Of a stretch of DNA of 64,000 nucleotides, positions 43,784 through 51,572 are shown one piece after another. The DNA is from Desulforamulus ruminis DSM 2154 (GTDB taxonomy: Bacteria; Bacillota; Desulfotomaculia; Desulfotomaculales; Desulfotomaculaceae), in the NCBI RefSeq assembly GCF_000215085.1, contig NC_015589.1, positions 2,244,120-2,308,119 of the forward strand, in the 5' to 3' direction. Numbering within the stretch: the first letter of the stretch is position 1; the number at the start of each line of letters is the position of its first letter. A model generated the notes under the pieces. That model was not told the origin of the DNA. It ran no database searches and worked only from the letters and a program-made list of their open reading frames with translations. Made by a program: the position numbers and the translations under genes.

Positions 43784-43815
43784 CCCCTCCGGATAATAGA
43801 CCCCTCCGGATAATA
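43782..43815. repeat. Two perfect 17-bp tandem repeats
   Basis: GACCCCTCCGGATAATA occurs twice head to tail (43782-43798, 43799-43815), directly at the right edge of the inverted-repeat element. Confidence 0.9.
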
Positions 43816-43819
43816 TAGC

Positions 43820-43849
43820 CAAAAAAGTTACCCTTTTAACAAGGGTAAC
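43820..43849 (-). terminator. Terminator overlapping the sigma-factor stop
   Basis: GTTACCCTT/AAGGGTAAC stem followed on the minus strand by TTTTTT. The last codons of the sigma-factor gene form one arm, and its stop codon is in the loop. Confidence 0.82.
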
Positions 43850-44372
43850 TCCACAATCTTTTGATTTCCCTCCTGGCATAATATAGCCGGGATTTCACAG
43901 TTCCCTTTGGGACACCGGTGACGTTACTTATTTTATCTAAGGTCAGATCCTTATAATATTTGAGATAAATTAATTGTCTGTGTTCCGGAGTGAGGCGATT
44001 GATCATTTTTATTATCTCTTTGCTTTTCTCTCCGGTTACAACGGCTGTTTCAGGTGACATCAATTGTTCCTCTTTATAAATATTCCCCACGTCTTCAACA
44101 AGCGAGCTTCTTGCAAGATGCCTGATGATGTTCCGAGCCTTGTTGGCGGACATTCGGCACAGCCATGAACCCAGCTTGGAGGGGTCGGCCAATTGATGTA
44201 TCTTATTCTTGAGCGTTAAAAATACTTCCTGCACAACATCCTCGGCCAGATCAATATCGCCGGTTACAAAATAAGCAGCCTGGAATATCCTCTTGTAAAA
44301 TAGTTCATAAATAATCTTCAGGGTCTCGATATCGCCATTTTTTAGTTTGGTGACGATTGTTTCCGATTTCAT
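43836..44372 (-). CDS. ECF-type sigma-70 family RNA polymerase sigma factor
   Basis: A 178-residue sigma factor with region 2 (AAYFVTGDIDLAEDVVQEVFLTL, core binding and -10 recognition) and region 4 (LTPEHRQLIYLKYYKDLTLD, VPKGTVKSRLYYARREIKRL, -35 recognition). No anti-sigma gene is next to it. ATG follows AGGGAG. It is divergent from a LytTR regulator; a short open frame overlaps its start codon (44369-44458). Confidence 0.92.
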   Translation of the reverse strand: MKSETIVTKLKNGDIETLKIIYELFYKRIFQAAYFVTGDIDLAEDVVQEVFLTLKNKIHQLADPSKLGSWLCRMSANKARNIIRHLARSSLVEDVGNIYKEEQLMSPETAVVTGEKSKEIIKMINRLTPEHRQLIYLKYYKDLTLDKISNVTGVPKGTVKSRLYYARREIKRLWSYPC

Positions 44373-44458
44373 GGTAGATCTCCCTTAATTAAAGAGGGCT
44401 TTTGTGAACAAAGATTCGCCAAAAAACATGCTATTCCTTTAATATACATGATAGCCAT
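44369..44458 (-). CDS. Possible 29-residue leader peptide of the sigma-factor gene
   Basis: An open frame starting ATG 44458 with GGAG seven bases upstream ends in a TGA that overlaps the sigma-factor ATG (ATGA), so translation could be coupled. The peptide (MAIMYIKGIACFLANLCSQK...) is hydrophobic with two cysteines. Unproven; it could be chance. Confidence 0.3.
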   Translation of the reverse strand: MAIMYIKGIACFLANLCSQKPSLIKGDLP

Positions 44459-44665
44459 AATAAGGCTCCGGGTAAGTCCCGGCTTTGGCAGTTCAACAAA
44501 CTAAATACTCCAAAAAAATTTGTATAAATTTGAACCAAAAGACTTTTTCATCCGTCTATGTTTAGATCATTTTTCAGGAAAAGGCTGTCTGAAGATAAAG
44601 TTATCATTTGGGTGCTCTATGATTACTTAGGAACTGATAATATTGTTAGGAGGCGGTTGGTGTAA

Positions 44666-45394
44666 ATGGTAACCATCCTGCTGCTGGAAGATGAACACTA
44701 TATCAGAAGGTTTATCAAGCAACTGGTGTCCGGCAATCCTCTGGTGGACAAGGTTATCGACACTCCCAGCGGCAAAGAGGCAATCGGTCTGGCCGGAAAA
44801 TACAAACCAAACATTGCTCTGCTGGACATAAAACTGGCCCCTGGGGAAGGTTTGGATGGCATCCAGGTGGCAAAGACCATCCATGATTATTTAAATCCGG
44901 AAACACATTTTGTTTTTATCACCGGATATTCCGAGTATGCAATTGAATCCTTTGCCGTTCACCCCTATGACTATATTCTTAAACCCTTGGAAGAGGGTAA
45001 GCTAGACGAAGTCATTAGTAACCTTGCCGTTAAAGTGAAAGACAAGATTGGCACTGGGCATGGTCCGAGAAAAATAACCGTTAAAGCAGGAAATAAACAA
45101 TATATTATATCTCTGGAAAACATCATATTTATTGAGAAGCAGGGCAAGTGCAGTTTGATTCATACTGAAAGCGGCATTTATAAATCATACCAAACTATGG
45201 AGAGCTTTGAAAGCATGCTGGGAAGCAACTTTCTCAGGGTTCACAGATCATTCATTGTGAACCTTAATAAAATCAGGGGAATCAGAGAAGTGGGCAACCG
45301 GTCACATATGATTGATTTTGACGGATATGACCGGGTTGCCTTGATGAGCAGATACAAATATGAAAAACATAGGCGAATGTTTACCCCTTTGTAG
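44666..45394 (+). CDS. LytTR-family response regulator
   Basis: A 242-residue regulator. The receiver domain (LLEDEHYIRRFIK; D at about 52 in IALLDIKLAPGEG; K in DYILKPLEEG) is joined to a C-terminal LytTR DNA-binding domain (ISLENIIFIEKQGKCSLIHT, FLRVHRSFIVNLNKI). No histidine kinase is adjacent. LytTR regulators often control secreted or cell-surface products; an unknown secreted protein gene follows at 45625. AGGAGG lies 12 bases before the ATG. Confidence 0.93.
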   Translation: MVTILLLEDEHYIRRFIKQLVSGNPLVDKVIDTPSGKEAIGLAGKYKPNIALLDIKLAPGEGLDGIQVAKTIHDYLNPETHFVFITGYSEYAIESFAVHPYDYILKPLEEGKLDEVISNLAVKVKDKIGTGHGPRKITVKAGNKQYIISLENIIFIEKQGKCSLIHTESGIYKSYQTMESFESMLGSNFLRVHRSFIVNLNKIRGIREVGNRSHMIDFDGYDRVALMSRYKYEKHRRMFTPL

Positions 45395-45569
45395 AAAGGG
45401 GAATTTTTTGTTCTTAATAAATATATAAATGGTTATTTGCGCCCATTATATGGCTATTTAGGGAAAAACACTAGAAATATGTAATTGGTTGATTATACTT
45501 TGATTAACAGAAATGTCAAAGAAAAGTGGTTTTCGAATAAATTTTAAAATTACAGATTGGGGGTGATTA

Positions 45570-45653
45570 ATGTGCTTTAAAATTCAATACCGTAGAAATA
45601 AAATTATTTTTCGAGGAGGATATTATGAAAAATTTACTCGTAAAAATGTCTAG
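45570..45653 (+). CDS. Possible leader peptide overlapping the secreted-protein gene
   Basis: ATG 45570 has GGGGGTG upstream and opens a 27-codon frame that runs over the ribosome site and start of the next gene and stops at 45653. Such overlap can couple or attenuate translation. The peptide is basic (MCFKIQYRRNKIIFRGGYYE...). Low confidence. Confidence 0.25.
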   Translation: MCFKIQYRRNKIIFRGGYYEKFTRKNV

Positions 45654-46140
45654 AATTATACTTGTATTAGTAACGATACTTTCCATATCTGCAACAGCCT
45701 TTGCTCATTCCCCATCTACTAAAGAAATAGATGCAAATACCATATATGAAGTAACGATCGGGGACACAACGATAGAATTAAAGGAGGGTGAAAAGGCCGA
45801 GATACCGCTTACTTCAATAAATAATTCTAATTCTGATATTCAACCAGAGACCACTTTCCCCGGTGATGCGGGAACTTTAGATTTATGGCCATCTGCTGGT
45901 AGGGTTTATTACAGTATAACAATGCATATTCCAGCATCATCTTTTTCAGGCATAATGACAGTGACAGACCTTACTTCCGGTCTTAGTGGTGGACGTACTC
46001 CTGTAGTTAGTTTTAATGGATCTGTTCCTACTTCTAATCTTTCAGGACATCAATATAGTGCTTCATTGAGCGGCGCGGCTTTTTTTGGTGCAGAACTAGT
46101 AGCAACTGTAGTTCCTAACTATATAACTTGGATAAACTAA
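45625..46140 (+). CDS. Secreted protein of unknown function
   Basis: A 171-residue protein with a clear signal peptide (basic KNLLVKMSR, hydrophobic IILVLVTILSISATAFA, cleavage about residue 27, AFA-HS). The mature part is Ser/Thr/Gly-rich with no cysteine, a predicted beta-rich domain (SITMHIPASSFSGIMTVTDL) and ends VVPNYITWIN. I recognise no family. GAGGAGG precedes the ATG and a strong terminator follows. It lies downstream of a LytTR regulator. Confidence 0.8.
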   Translation: MKNLLVKMSRIILVLVTILSISATAFAHSPSTKEIDANTIYEVTIGDTTIELKEGEKAEIPLTSINNSNSDIQPETTFPGDAGTLDLWPSAGRVYYSITMHIPASSFSGIMTVTDLTSGLSGGRTPVVSFNGSVPTSNLSGHQYSASLSGAAFFGAELVATVVPNYITWIN

Positions 46141-46151
46141 AAAGAAATAGC

Positions 46152-46195
46152 AAAAAGGAATATCTCTATTTATTTAGAGATATTCCTTTTTATTT
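46152..46195 (+). terminator. Rho-independent terminator
   Basis: AAAAAGGAATATCTCTA and TAGAGATATTCCTTTTT form a perfect 17-base stem around TTTATT. Confidence 0.92.
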
Positions 46196-46400
46196 AATTA
46201 TAGCTAATAGTGATTTACAAGTTTACCTGGGGCGTTTTCTAAGCAATTACAGGGAGCCTTAGTAGTTTGGATAACCTTAGCCTATTTTATTATTCTGTTA
46301 TAAAAATAAGATCCGCATTGACCTTGACCTGCTCCCCGAAAACTGGTCCAAAGGAAATGTTAGTCCTGATGTAGTATAACTAAGTCAGGAGGGGACAGTT

Positions 46401-46664
46401 ATGAGAAAACGTTTCACCGAAGAGCAGATCATTGGAATACTTAACTCCCATGAGAATGGGATGCCGGTAGCTGACATTCTTCGGCAACATGGCATTAGCG
46501 AACAAACCTTTTATCGCTGGAAATCTAAATACGGCGGAATGGAAGCAAGTGATGCGAAGAAACTTAAGCAGTTGGAAGAGGAAAACCGCAGACTTAAGCT
46601 ACTCGTAGGTGAACTAACCCTCGACAACCAGGCTCTAAAGTGGGTTATTGAAAAAAACAAGTAA
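46401..46664 (+). CDS. IS3-family transposase OrfA
   Basis: An 87-residue helix-turn-helix protein with a leucine zipper (MRKRFTEEQIIGILNSHENG; KLKQLEEENRRLKLLVGELT) that binds the element ends. Near the end the run of seven A (46651-46657) is a -1 slippage site by which OrfA and OrfB fuse into the active OrfAB transposase. AGGAGGGG precedes the ATG. Confidence 0.92.
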   Translation: MRKRFTEEQIIGILNSHENGMPVADILRQHGISEQTFYRWKSKYGGMEASDAKKLKQLEEENRRLKLLVGELTLDNQALKWVIEKNK

Positions 46665-46714
46665 AGCCTGCTCGCAAGCGAAAGCTTGTTAAAGAACTCC
46701 AAGATACTTTTGGT

Positions 46715-47506
46715 ATGAGTGAACGCAGAGCGTGCAGGCTTGTTGGTATCGGACGCTCCAGTCATAGATATGTTCCTTCTACTTCAGAAGAGAACGAGGC
46801 ATTGAAAACGAGAATATCTGAACTTGCCTTTAAGTGGCGTCGCTTTGGATATAGACGAATCCATGCCTTACTTCAGCGTGAAGGACAGAAAGTTAACCAC
46901 AAGAAAGTATATAGGCTATACCGGCTTGCTGGACTCGCTGTCCGTCGCCGCAAAAGAAAACGTGTTCTCTCTGGAAGGGGCCGCCCCCCCACAGTTACGC
47001 CTCAACCGAATGTAAGGTGGTCTATGGATTTTGTTAGTGACTCAACAGCAACTGGGCAGCGATTTAGAGTTTTTGTAGTGATTGATGAAGCAACTCGAGA
47101 GTGTCTGGCCAGCGAAGTGGATACTTCAATAACAGGACGGCGTGTGACAAGAGTACTAGATAGAATTGCTATTTACAGAGGTTATCCCAAAGAAATCCTC
47201 TCTGATAACGGACCTGAATTTGCAGGACTGACCTTGAATCAATGGGCTTATGAACATAGGGTTATCCAACTGTTTATAGACCCCGGTAAACCAATGCAAA
47301 ATAGCCATGTAGAAAGCTTTAATGGAAAACTCCGAGATGAATGCCTTAATGAACACTGGTTCAGAGGCGTAAGTGAGGCTCGTCGAATTATTGAAGAGTG
47401 GCGTCATGAATACAATACAGTTCGTCCACATAGCGGACTGAGCAACAAAACACCAGTAGAATATGCTACAGATCTGGCTAAAAAAACCTGTGAACAAATT
47501 TCGTGA
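46715..47506 (+). CDS. IS3-family transposase OrfB (DDE integrase domain)
   Basis: A 263-residue catalytic part of the transposase with DDE residues in SMDFVSD, LSDNGPEF and NSHVESFNGKLRDECL. The frame is open back to the OrfA slippage site (joining ...KKQVKPARKRKLVKELQ), so most functional product is probably made by -1 frameshifting from OrfA; the ATG at 46715 is only an internal start. Confidence 0.92.
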   Translation: MSERRACRLVGIGRSSHRYVPSTSEENEALKTRISELAFKWRRFGYRRIHALLQREGQKVNHKKVYRLYRLAGLAVRRRKRKRVLSGRGRPPTVTPQPNVRWSMDFVSDSTATGQRFRVFVVIDEATRECLASEVDTSITGRRVTRVLDRIAIYRGYPKEILSDNGPEFAGLTLNQWAYEHRVIQLFIDPGKPMQNSHVESFNGKLRDECLNEHWFRGVSEARRIIEEWRHEYNTVRPHSGLSNKTPVEYATDLAKKTCEQIS

Positions 47507-47544
47507 CTAACATCCCCTGTGGTACAAAACCTGGGGGCAGGTCA

Positions 47545-47582
47545 ACCTGCCTCAAGGTTTAGTACCACGGGGAATGTTAGTC
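47545..47582. repeat. Third, inverted copy of the IS3 end
   Basis: AACCTGCCTCAAGG...TACCACGGGGAATGTTAGTC right after the IS3 right end is its inverted near-copy, so the two form a ~38-base-arm palindrome. It may be the end of a second, lost copy in opposite orientation. The rest of the gap to 47885 is AT-rich with nothing recognised. Confidence 0.7.
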
Positions 47583-47885
47583 AACATAACATGAACATCT
47601 GCACCTACTCGCTAAACAAGTTCTAAGTTTTTTATGTGGTGCTTGTAATCTAGGTAAAAAATTGATAATGTTATATTTCAGAAGCCAAATAATTAAAGCA
47701 CCAGCATCAAAAACAGTGTTACACTAAGCTGCAAAGAGTTGTATATATGTAGGTATACTTCAACAATAGGATTGCAATGCTAAAACGAGCTATTAACACG
47801 GTTCCTGTGCTATTTGTTTTTCTGGACCATAACAATGCTTTACTTTAAATCTAATTTAATAGGAAATAGAAAAGAGGGGAAAGAA

Positions 47886-48341
47886 ATGCAAAGCGTTGGA
47901 ACAGAGATGCCTAAAGATATAATAAGAGAAAAATTATTGATAGCTATTAAAAAATACCATATTACATTAGATACTCTAAATAAAGTAACTGGAATTGATA
48001 CTAATTGGCTTTTAGATTATGTGAATGGAAAAAAAGAAATAAGTGATTTAAGGGTTGAAAAATATGGATCTCTGTTCGAGATAGTCATTTTTTTATCAGA
48101 AGGAATAAAAATGATTCGCGAAGATGAGAGAATAAAGGGTGTTATTGAAGTGCTTGTGCAAATATTTGGACTTGAATATGAAACTATATCACTATATGCG
48201 GGATTGGAAAAGCAAGATGTTGAAAACTTTATGAAAGATGCTAATTTGATTGATTACGAAAAAAGGTACAAGTTAGCCACCACAAGTATGATGTTGCATT
48301 ATCTATTTAAAAACCCAAAGTATCCTGTTAAAAACCACTAA
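47886..48341 (+). CDS. Hypothetical HTH-domain protein
   Basis: A 151-residue AT-rich gene. Residues ~20-60 (YHITLDTLNKVTGIDTNWLLDYVNGKKEI) look like a Cro/C1-type helix-turn-helix in which the loop after the recognition helix is kept; a helical C-terminal part follows. ATG 47886 is six bases after GAGGGG. Function unknown; it may belong to the accessory region rather than the core chromosome. Confidence 0.6.
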   Translation: MQSVGTEMPKDIIREKLLIAIKKYHITLDTLNKVTGIDTNWLLDYVNGKKEISDLRVEKYGSLFEIVIFLSEGIKMIREDERIKGVIEVLVQIFGLEYETISLYAGLEKQDVENFMKDANLIDYEKRYKLATTSMMLHYLFKNPKYPVKNH

Positions 48342-48371
48342 ATAAAAAATGAACTATAAAATTTAGGTAAA

Positions 48372-48590
48372 TCATCGGCGTATTTCTCTGGAATATTGAA
48401 AATAGGTGGTTAATTCAAACCCAGTTGTTTTCCCAGGTTTAATTACTACAGGGTATTTACTACCCCATTTTTCTTTGAATTCCTCGAAGTCGAGCTCTGC
48501 TTCCTTAAGGTGAATGCCTAATAAACTCTCTTTAAATCGGTCCGGTCATTAATTCCAGCTGCCGCCAATAAAAGAGCTGCTTGCGGTTTG
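48372..48590 (-). pseudogene. IS256-type (mutator) transposase remnant
   Basis: On the minus strand a broken frame reads DLKRVY, then after a stop and a frame change LKEAELDFEEFKEKWGSKYP and ELTTYFQYSREIRR, continuing after another one-base shift as MIY. This matches the C-terminal part of IS256-family transposases (DLKxIY, EKWGxKYP, FFxYPxEIRRxIYTTN). At least two frameshifts and a stop make it a dead fragment. Confidence 0.7.
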
Positions 48591-48602
48591 ACGTCATGAT
48601 TA

Positions 48603-48645
48603 AAAAATACAAACACCGCCGTAACGGTGTTTGTATTTTTGGTTT
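48603..48645. terminator. Bidirectional hairpin terminator
   Basis: AAAAATACAAACACCG/CGGTGTTTGTATTTTT, a perfect 16-base stem with loop CCGTAA. Confidence 0.85.
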
Positions 48646-48751
48646 TAATGGGCATACTAGGTTCCATAGGTTGATATCTCAACCTAATCTCCTCTCCCTT
48701 TTTGCTGTATCAATTTTTTGATACAGCCTTTTTTTCTGTCATGAAAGATTA

Positions 48752-49669
48752 TTAGTGTCCTGCCAGGTATTTTTCTACCTCCACGGCGGCAATGGCTCCG
48801 TCAGCCGTAGCGGTTACCACCTGGCGCAAGGATTTCTGACGTACGTCTCCGGCGGCATAAAGTCCGGGAACACCGGTACTCATGTTTTCATCGGTTATAA
48901 TGTAGCCCCGGTCATCCAGCTTCACCAAATCCTGCACTAATTCGGAATTGGCCCGGGTTCCCACATAAACAAAAATACCGTCTACCAGGACACGGGTCTG
49001 GTCCCCCGTCTGCACATCTTTCACCTTGATAACTTCCACTTTGTTTTCCCCTACAATTTCCTCAACCACCGCATGCCATAAAAATTCGATCTTAGGATTA
49101 TCCACCGCCCGTTTCTGTAAAATCTTGGTGGCTCTCAGTTGGCCACGGCGGTGAACGATATAGACTTTGGCCGCAAATTTGGTTAAGAAAATGGCTTCTT
49201 CCACGGCGGAGTCGCCTCCTCCCACCACCGCTACGGTCTTATCCCGAAAGAAAGCTCCGTCGCAGGTGGCGCAATAGGAAACACCCCGGCCGTGAAATTT
49301 CCCTTCCCCTTCTACCCCGAGAAACTTGGGTTTAGCTCCGGTGGCTAAAATAACCGCCTTGGTCCCGATGGACCCCTGGGTGGTGTGAACAATAAACCCG
49401 CCCTCCCGCTGCTCCAGTCTCTCCACATCGGCAAATTCCACATCTAAATTAAAGGAACGGGCCTGTTCATCCATTTTCATGGCTAAATCAACACCGCCCA
49501 CCCCTCCGGGAAAACCGGGGTAATTTTCAATCCACTCGGTAGAAGCCGCCTGGCCGCCGGGCATACCCCGCTCCACCAGCATCGTATCAATATCGGCCCG
49601 GGCCGCATATAAACCGGCGGCATACCCGGCCGGCCCTCCGCCGATAATTACCAGTTCCTTTTCTAGCAA
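48752..49669 (-). CDS. trxB: Thioredoxin reductase
   Basis: A 305-residue canonical NADPH-dependent thioredoxin reductase: FAD motif GGGPAGYAAG near the N terminus, redox motif CATC (in YCATCDGAFF), NADPH motif GGGDSAVEEA and the second FAD motif GLYAAGDVR. TTG 49669 is eight bases after GGAGG; the ATG at 49684 has no ribosome site. Compare the motif-poor relative at 2851-3780. No trxA adjoins it. Confidence 0.95.
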   Translation of the reverse strand: MLEKELVIIGGGPAGYAAGLYAARADIDTMLVERGMPGGQAASTEWIENYPGFPGGVGGVDLAMKMDEQARSFNLDVEFADVERLEQREGGFIVHTTQGSIGTKAVILATGAKPKFLGVEGEGKFHGRGVSYCATCDGAFFRDKTVAVVGGGDSAVEEAIFLTKFAAKVYIVHRRGQLRATKILQKRAVDNPKIEFLWHAVVEEIVGENKVEVIKVKDVQTGDQTRVLVDGIFVYVGTRANSELVQDLVKLDDRGYIITDENMSTGVPGLYAAGDVRQKSLRQVVTATADGAIAAVEVEKYLAGH

Positions 49670-49789
49670 AATGGGCACCTCCATGTTTACGGTTTTTATA
49701 GATCCAAAAAACCACTGATATATATTATCTCATTATTAAAAATACTCCGTCAAGACAGAATTGGGAACAGTAAGAAAAAGGTAATCTCA

Positions 49790-49816
49790 TGAAAAAACAA
49801 GGCCCATGGCCTTGTC
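49790..49816 (-). terminator. Rho-independent terminator
   Basis: On the minus strand CAAGGCC-ATG-GGCCTTG followed by TTTTTTC, just after the HEAT-repeat gene. Confidence 0.85.
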
Positions 49817-49822
49817 GACAAT

Positions 49823-51298
49823 TTACTCGGTGAACTCTCCGTCTTTTAATTCCTTTTCTCTAAGTAAAATCATTCTGGTTTCCCGGGCGGCCCGCTGGAC
49901 CTGGATATCCTCTGCAGGATCTTCCATCAGCCGTTCCATGTGCTTCAGGGCGCTGGCCATCTTGATGCGTCCCAAGGCCTGGACCGCATTTTGCCGGACC
50001 AGGGCCACGGGATCATCCAGCGCTGCGATCAGAGCGAAGTAAAAGGCCGGATCGGCCATTTCCCTCATGGCCTGACAAGTGCGGACCCGAACTAGACTGT
50101 CCCTGTCGCTGACGGTCTTACTCAACAGCCCGATGGCATCCTTGCCGCCCAATTGACCGCAAGCCCAGATAATTTTTAAAAACACTTTTTTGGGCACCCG
50201 GCGCTGCAAGGCTTTAAAACAAGTCAATACAGCAGGGTCCCCCCGTTTTACCAGTTCTGCGATAACGTGAACCGCAATTTCCGGATTTTTCCCCTGCAGC
50301 ACCGAGGTGCTGCGGGAAATTTTGTCCCGGGCTTTACTGCGTAAGGCGCTCTGCACTTCATCGGCCAGTGGGGGCACCACCTGGGGAGCAATCAGCCGGG
50401 CGGCCGCTTCGGAAAGGCACAGGCCCTTTTCATTCCCGGCTTCCAGCACCAGCAGGTTTTTTTCCAGCAGGCGCTCCAGCAGCATGGTAATTTGTTTTCT
50501 GGGCCAATCGGCCAGTAAACCGTAACCAAGGGTTTTGGTAAAATAACTCTCCCCGGTCAACCAGGCTGTTTTAGCCCCTTTCAGAATATCTGCAAAGCGT
50601 TGGAGACTAACTTGCCTTTCCACCTCAAAAAGTCCTGTAAAAATTCGCACCAGGCAGTCGGGTTCCATGTGCAGTTCAATATCGCTGATCATTTGCTCGG
50701 CCTGCAGCCGCTCGTAGTAATGATTAAACTCCGTAAAACGGTTTTGAAAATCCACCATAAAACGCAGTAAATTTACGCCAAAGCCCGCCAGTTCACGGTG
50801 ATGAAGAAGCGTATCCTCGGCCAGAGCTTCCATCCCTTCTGCAACATCCTGAAATTTATAGTAGCGCAGACGGAACAACTCCAGGTAGGCTTCCGGATAA
50901 CCCGTCTTGGCAGCAATCTCCGGCAGACGGTAGCCGATGGTAAACATACGCAGGATCACTTCCCAGGGCTGCCAAAGATGGTTGCTGGCCACCGGGCTCC
51001 TCCCCAAAATCTTCTTAGAGCAGTTTAAAATATCCACCGCCAGTCCTTCGGCAAAGGCAGGGGGGTAAGCAAACTGGGAATTCAGCTTTGCCACCAGAAT
51101 CTCCCGGAAGGTGGGGTTATCCAGAAAAGACCAGTTGATTTTTAAGCATTGAATCAGTTCCGGTAGGACGGTGTCCTGCAGGTAGGCAAGGGCCAGGGCG
51201 CTTTTGGGGCCGCCCCATTCCTCGGTAAATAATTTTTCCAGGGCTCTGGCCAAGTTCTCTTCTTCGTCCGCAGGCCTTGGCTGAACCTTAATGTCCAA
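49823..51298 (-). CDS. HEAT-repeat protein with RQC-like winged helix
   Basis: A 491-residue soluble protein. Residues ~235-310 (RFADILKGAK, GYGLLADWPRKQITMLLERL, then LCLSEAAARLI) resemble the RQC winged helix of RecQ helicases. The C-terminal ~150 residues contain HEAT/PBS-type repeats (AVLTCFKALQRRVP, LVRQNAVQALGRIKMASALK). The N-terminal ~230 residues are helical and unassigned. No helicase motor is present. DNA or protein binding is inferred. TTG start with GGGGATGTGATG upstream. Confidence 0.65.
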   Translation of the reverse strand: MDIKVQPRPADEEENLARALEKLFTEEWGGPKSALALAYLQDTVLPELIQCLKINWSFLDNPTFREILVAKLNSQFAYPPAFAEGLAVDILNCSKKILGRSPVASNHLWQPWEVILRMFTIGYRLPEIAAKTGYPEAYLELFRLRYYKFQDVAEGMEALAEDTLLHHRELAGFGVNLLRFMVDFQNRFTEFNHYYERLQAEQMISDIELHMEPDCLVRIFTGLFEVERQVSLQRFADILKGAKTAWLTGESYFTKTLGYGLLADWPRKQITMLLERLLEKNLLVLEAGNEKGLCLSEAAARLIAPQVVPPLADEVQSALRSKARDKISRSTSVLQGKNPEIAVHVIAELVKRGDPAVLTCFKALQRRVPKKVFLKIIWACGQLGGKDAIGLLSKTVSDRDSLVRVRTCQAMREMADPAFYFALIAALDDPVALVRQNAVQALGRIKMASALKHMERLMEDPAEDIQVQRAARETRMILLREKELKDGEFTE

Positions 51299-51397
51299 GA
51301 CATCACATCCCCAAAAATAGTATTCAGGGGTATGTATTCCACACCAGGTTCTTTATATCCTTTTAAAATCCACCGATTAAACCAATGGATTATAGTT

Positions 51398-51568
51398 TTA
51401 AAAGGGTTGCCTCAGGAAAATAGTGTAAAAAGAAACTGCCATGGTGATGACCGTCAGCAAAAAGGTTCCCAGGGCCCCCCGCCGATTCTTTTGCCGCCAA
51501 AGCCAGGCGGCGAAGCAAAGGGTGTATATCCCTACGGCCAGAGGAATCAAAAACAATAAATAGTTCAT
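51398..51568 (-). CDS. Small membrane protein, fourth gene of the ger operon
   Basis: A 56-residue protein with two transmembrane helices (about 4-24 and 33-51) around a basic RQKNRRG loop. Its ATG is four bases after the gerC stop with AGGGGGAG upstream, so it is translated from the ger transcript. Too short for ordinary gene lists. It resembles by position and build the small GerD-less accessory proteins found in some ger operons, but no family is assigned; a role with the germinant receptor is inferred. Confidence 0.65.
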   Translation of the reverse strand: MNYLLFLIPLAVGIYTLCFAAWLWRQKNRRGALGTFLLTVITMAVSFYTIFLRQPF

Positions 51569-51572
51569 CTTC

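Larger units (their letters stand above)
46325..47544 (+). mobile_element. IS3-family insertion sequence
   Basis: A 1220-bp element bounded by TGACCTGC...GCAGGTCA. The left end (TGACCTGCTCCCCG...ATGTTAGTC) and the right end (complement TGACCTGCCCCCAGG...ATGTTAGTC) are ~40-base imperfect inverted repeats. ACCT flanks it directly on both sides (46321-46324, 47545-47548), a 4-base target duplication. It encodes OrfA and OrfB in -1 relation and looks intact. Confidence 0.88.

Noticed and set aside
46265-48750. One large composite transposon in the 39-48.7 kb stretch
   Set aside because: The IS elements belong to different families (IS110, IS3, IS256), so no pair of matching outer ends exists; independent insertions explain the region better.
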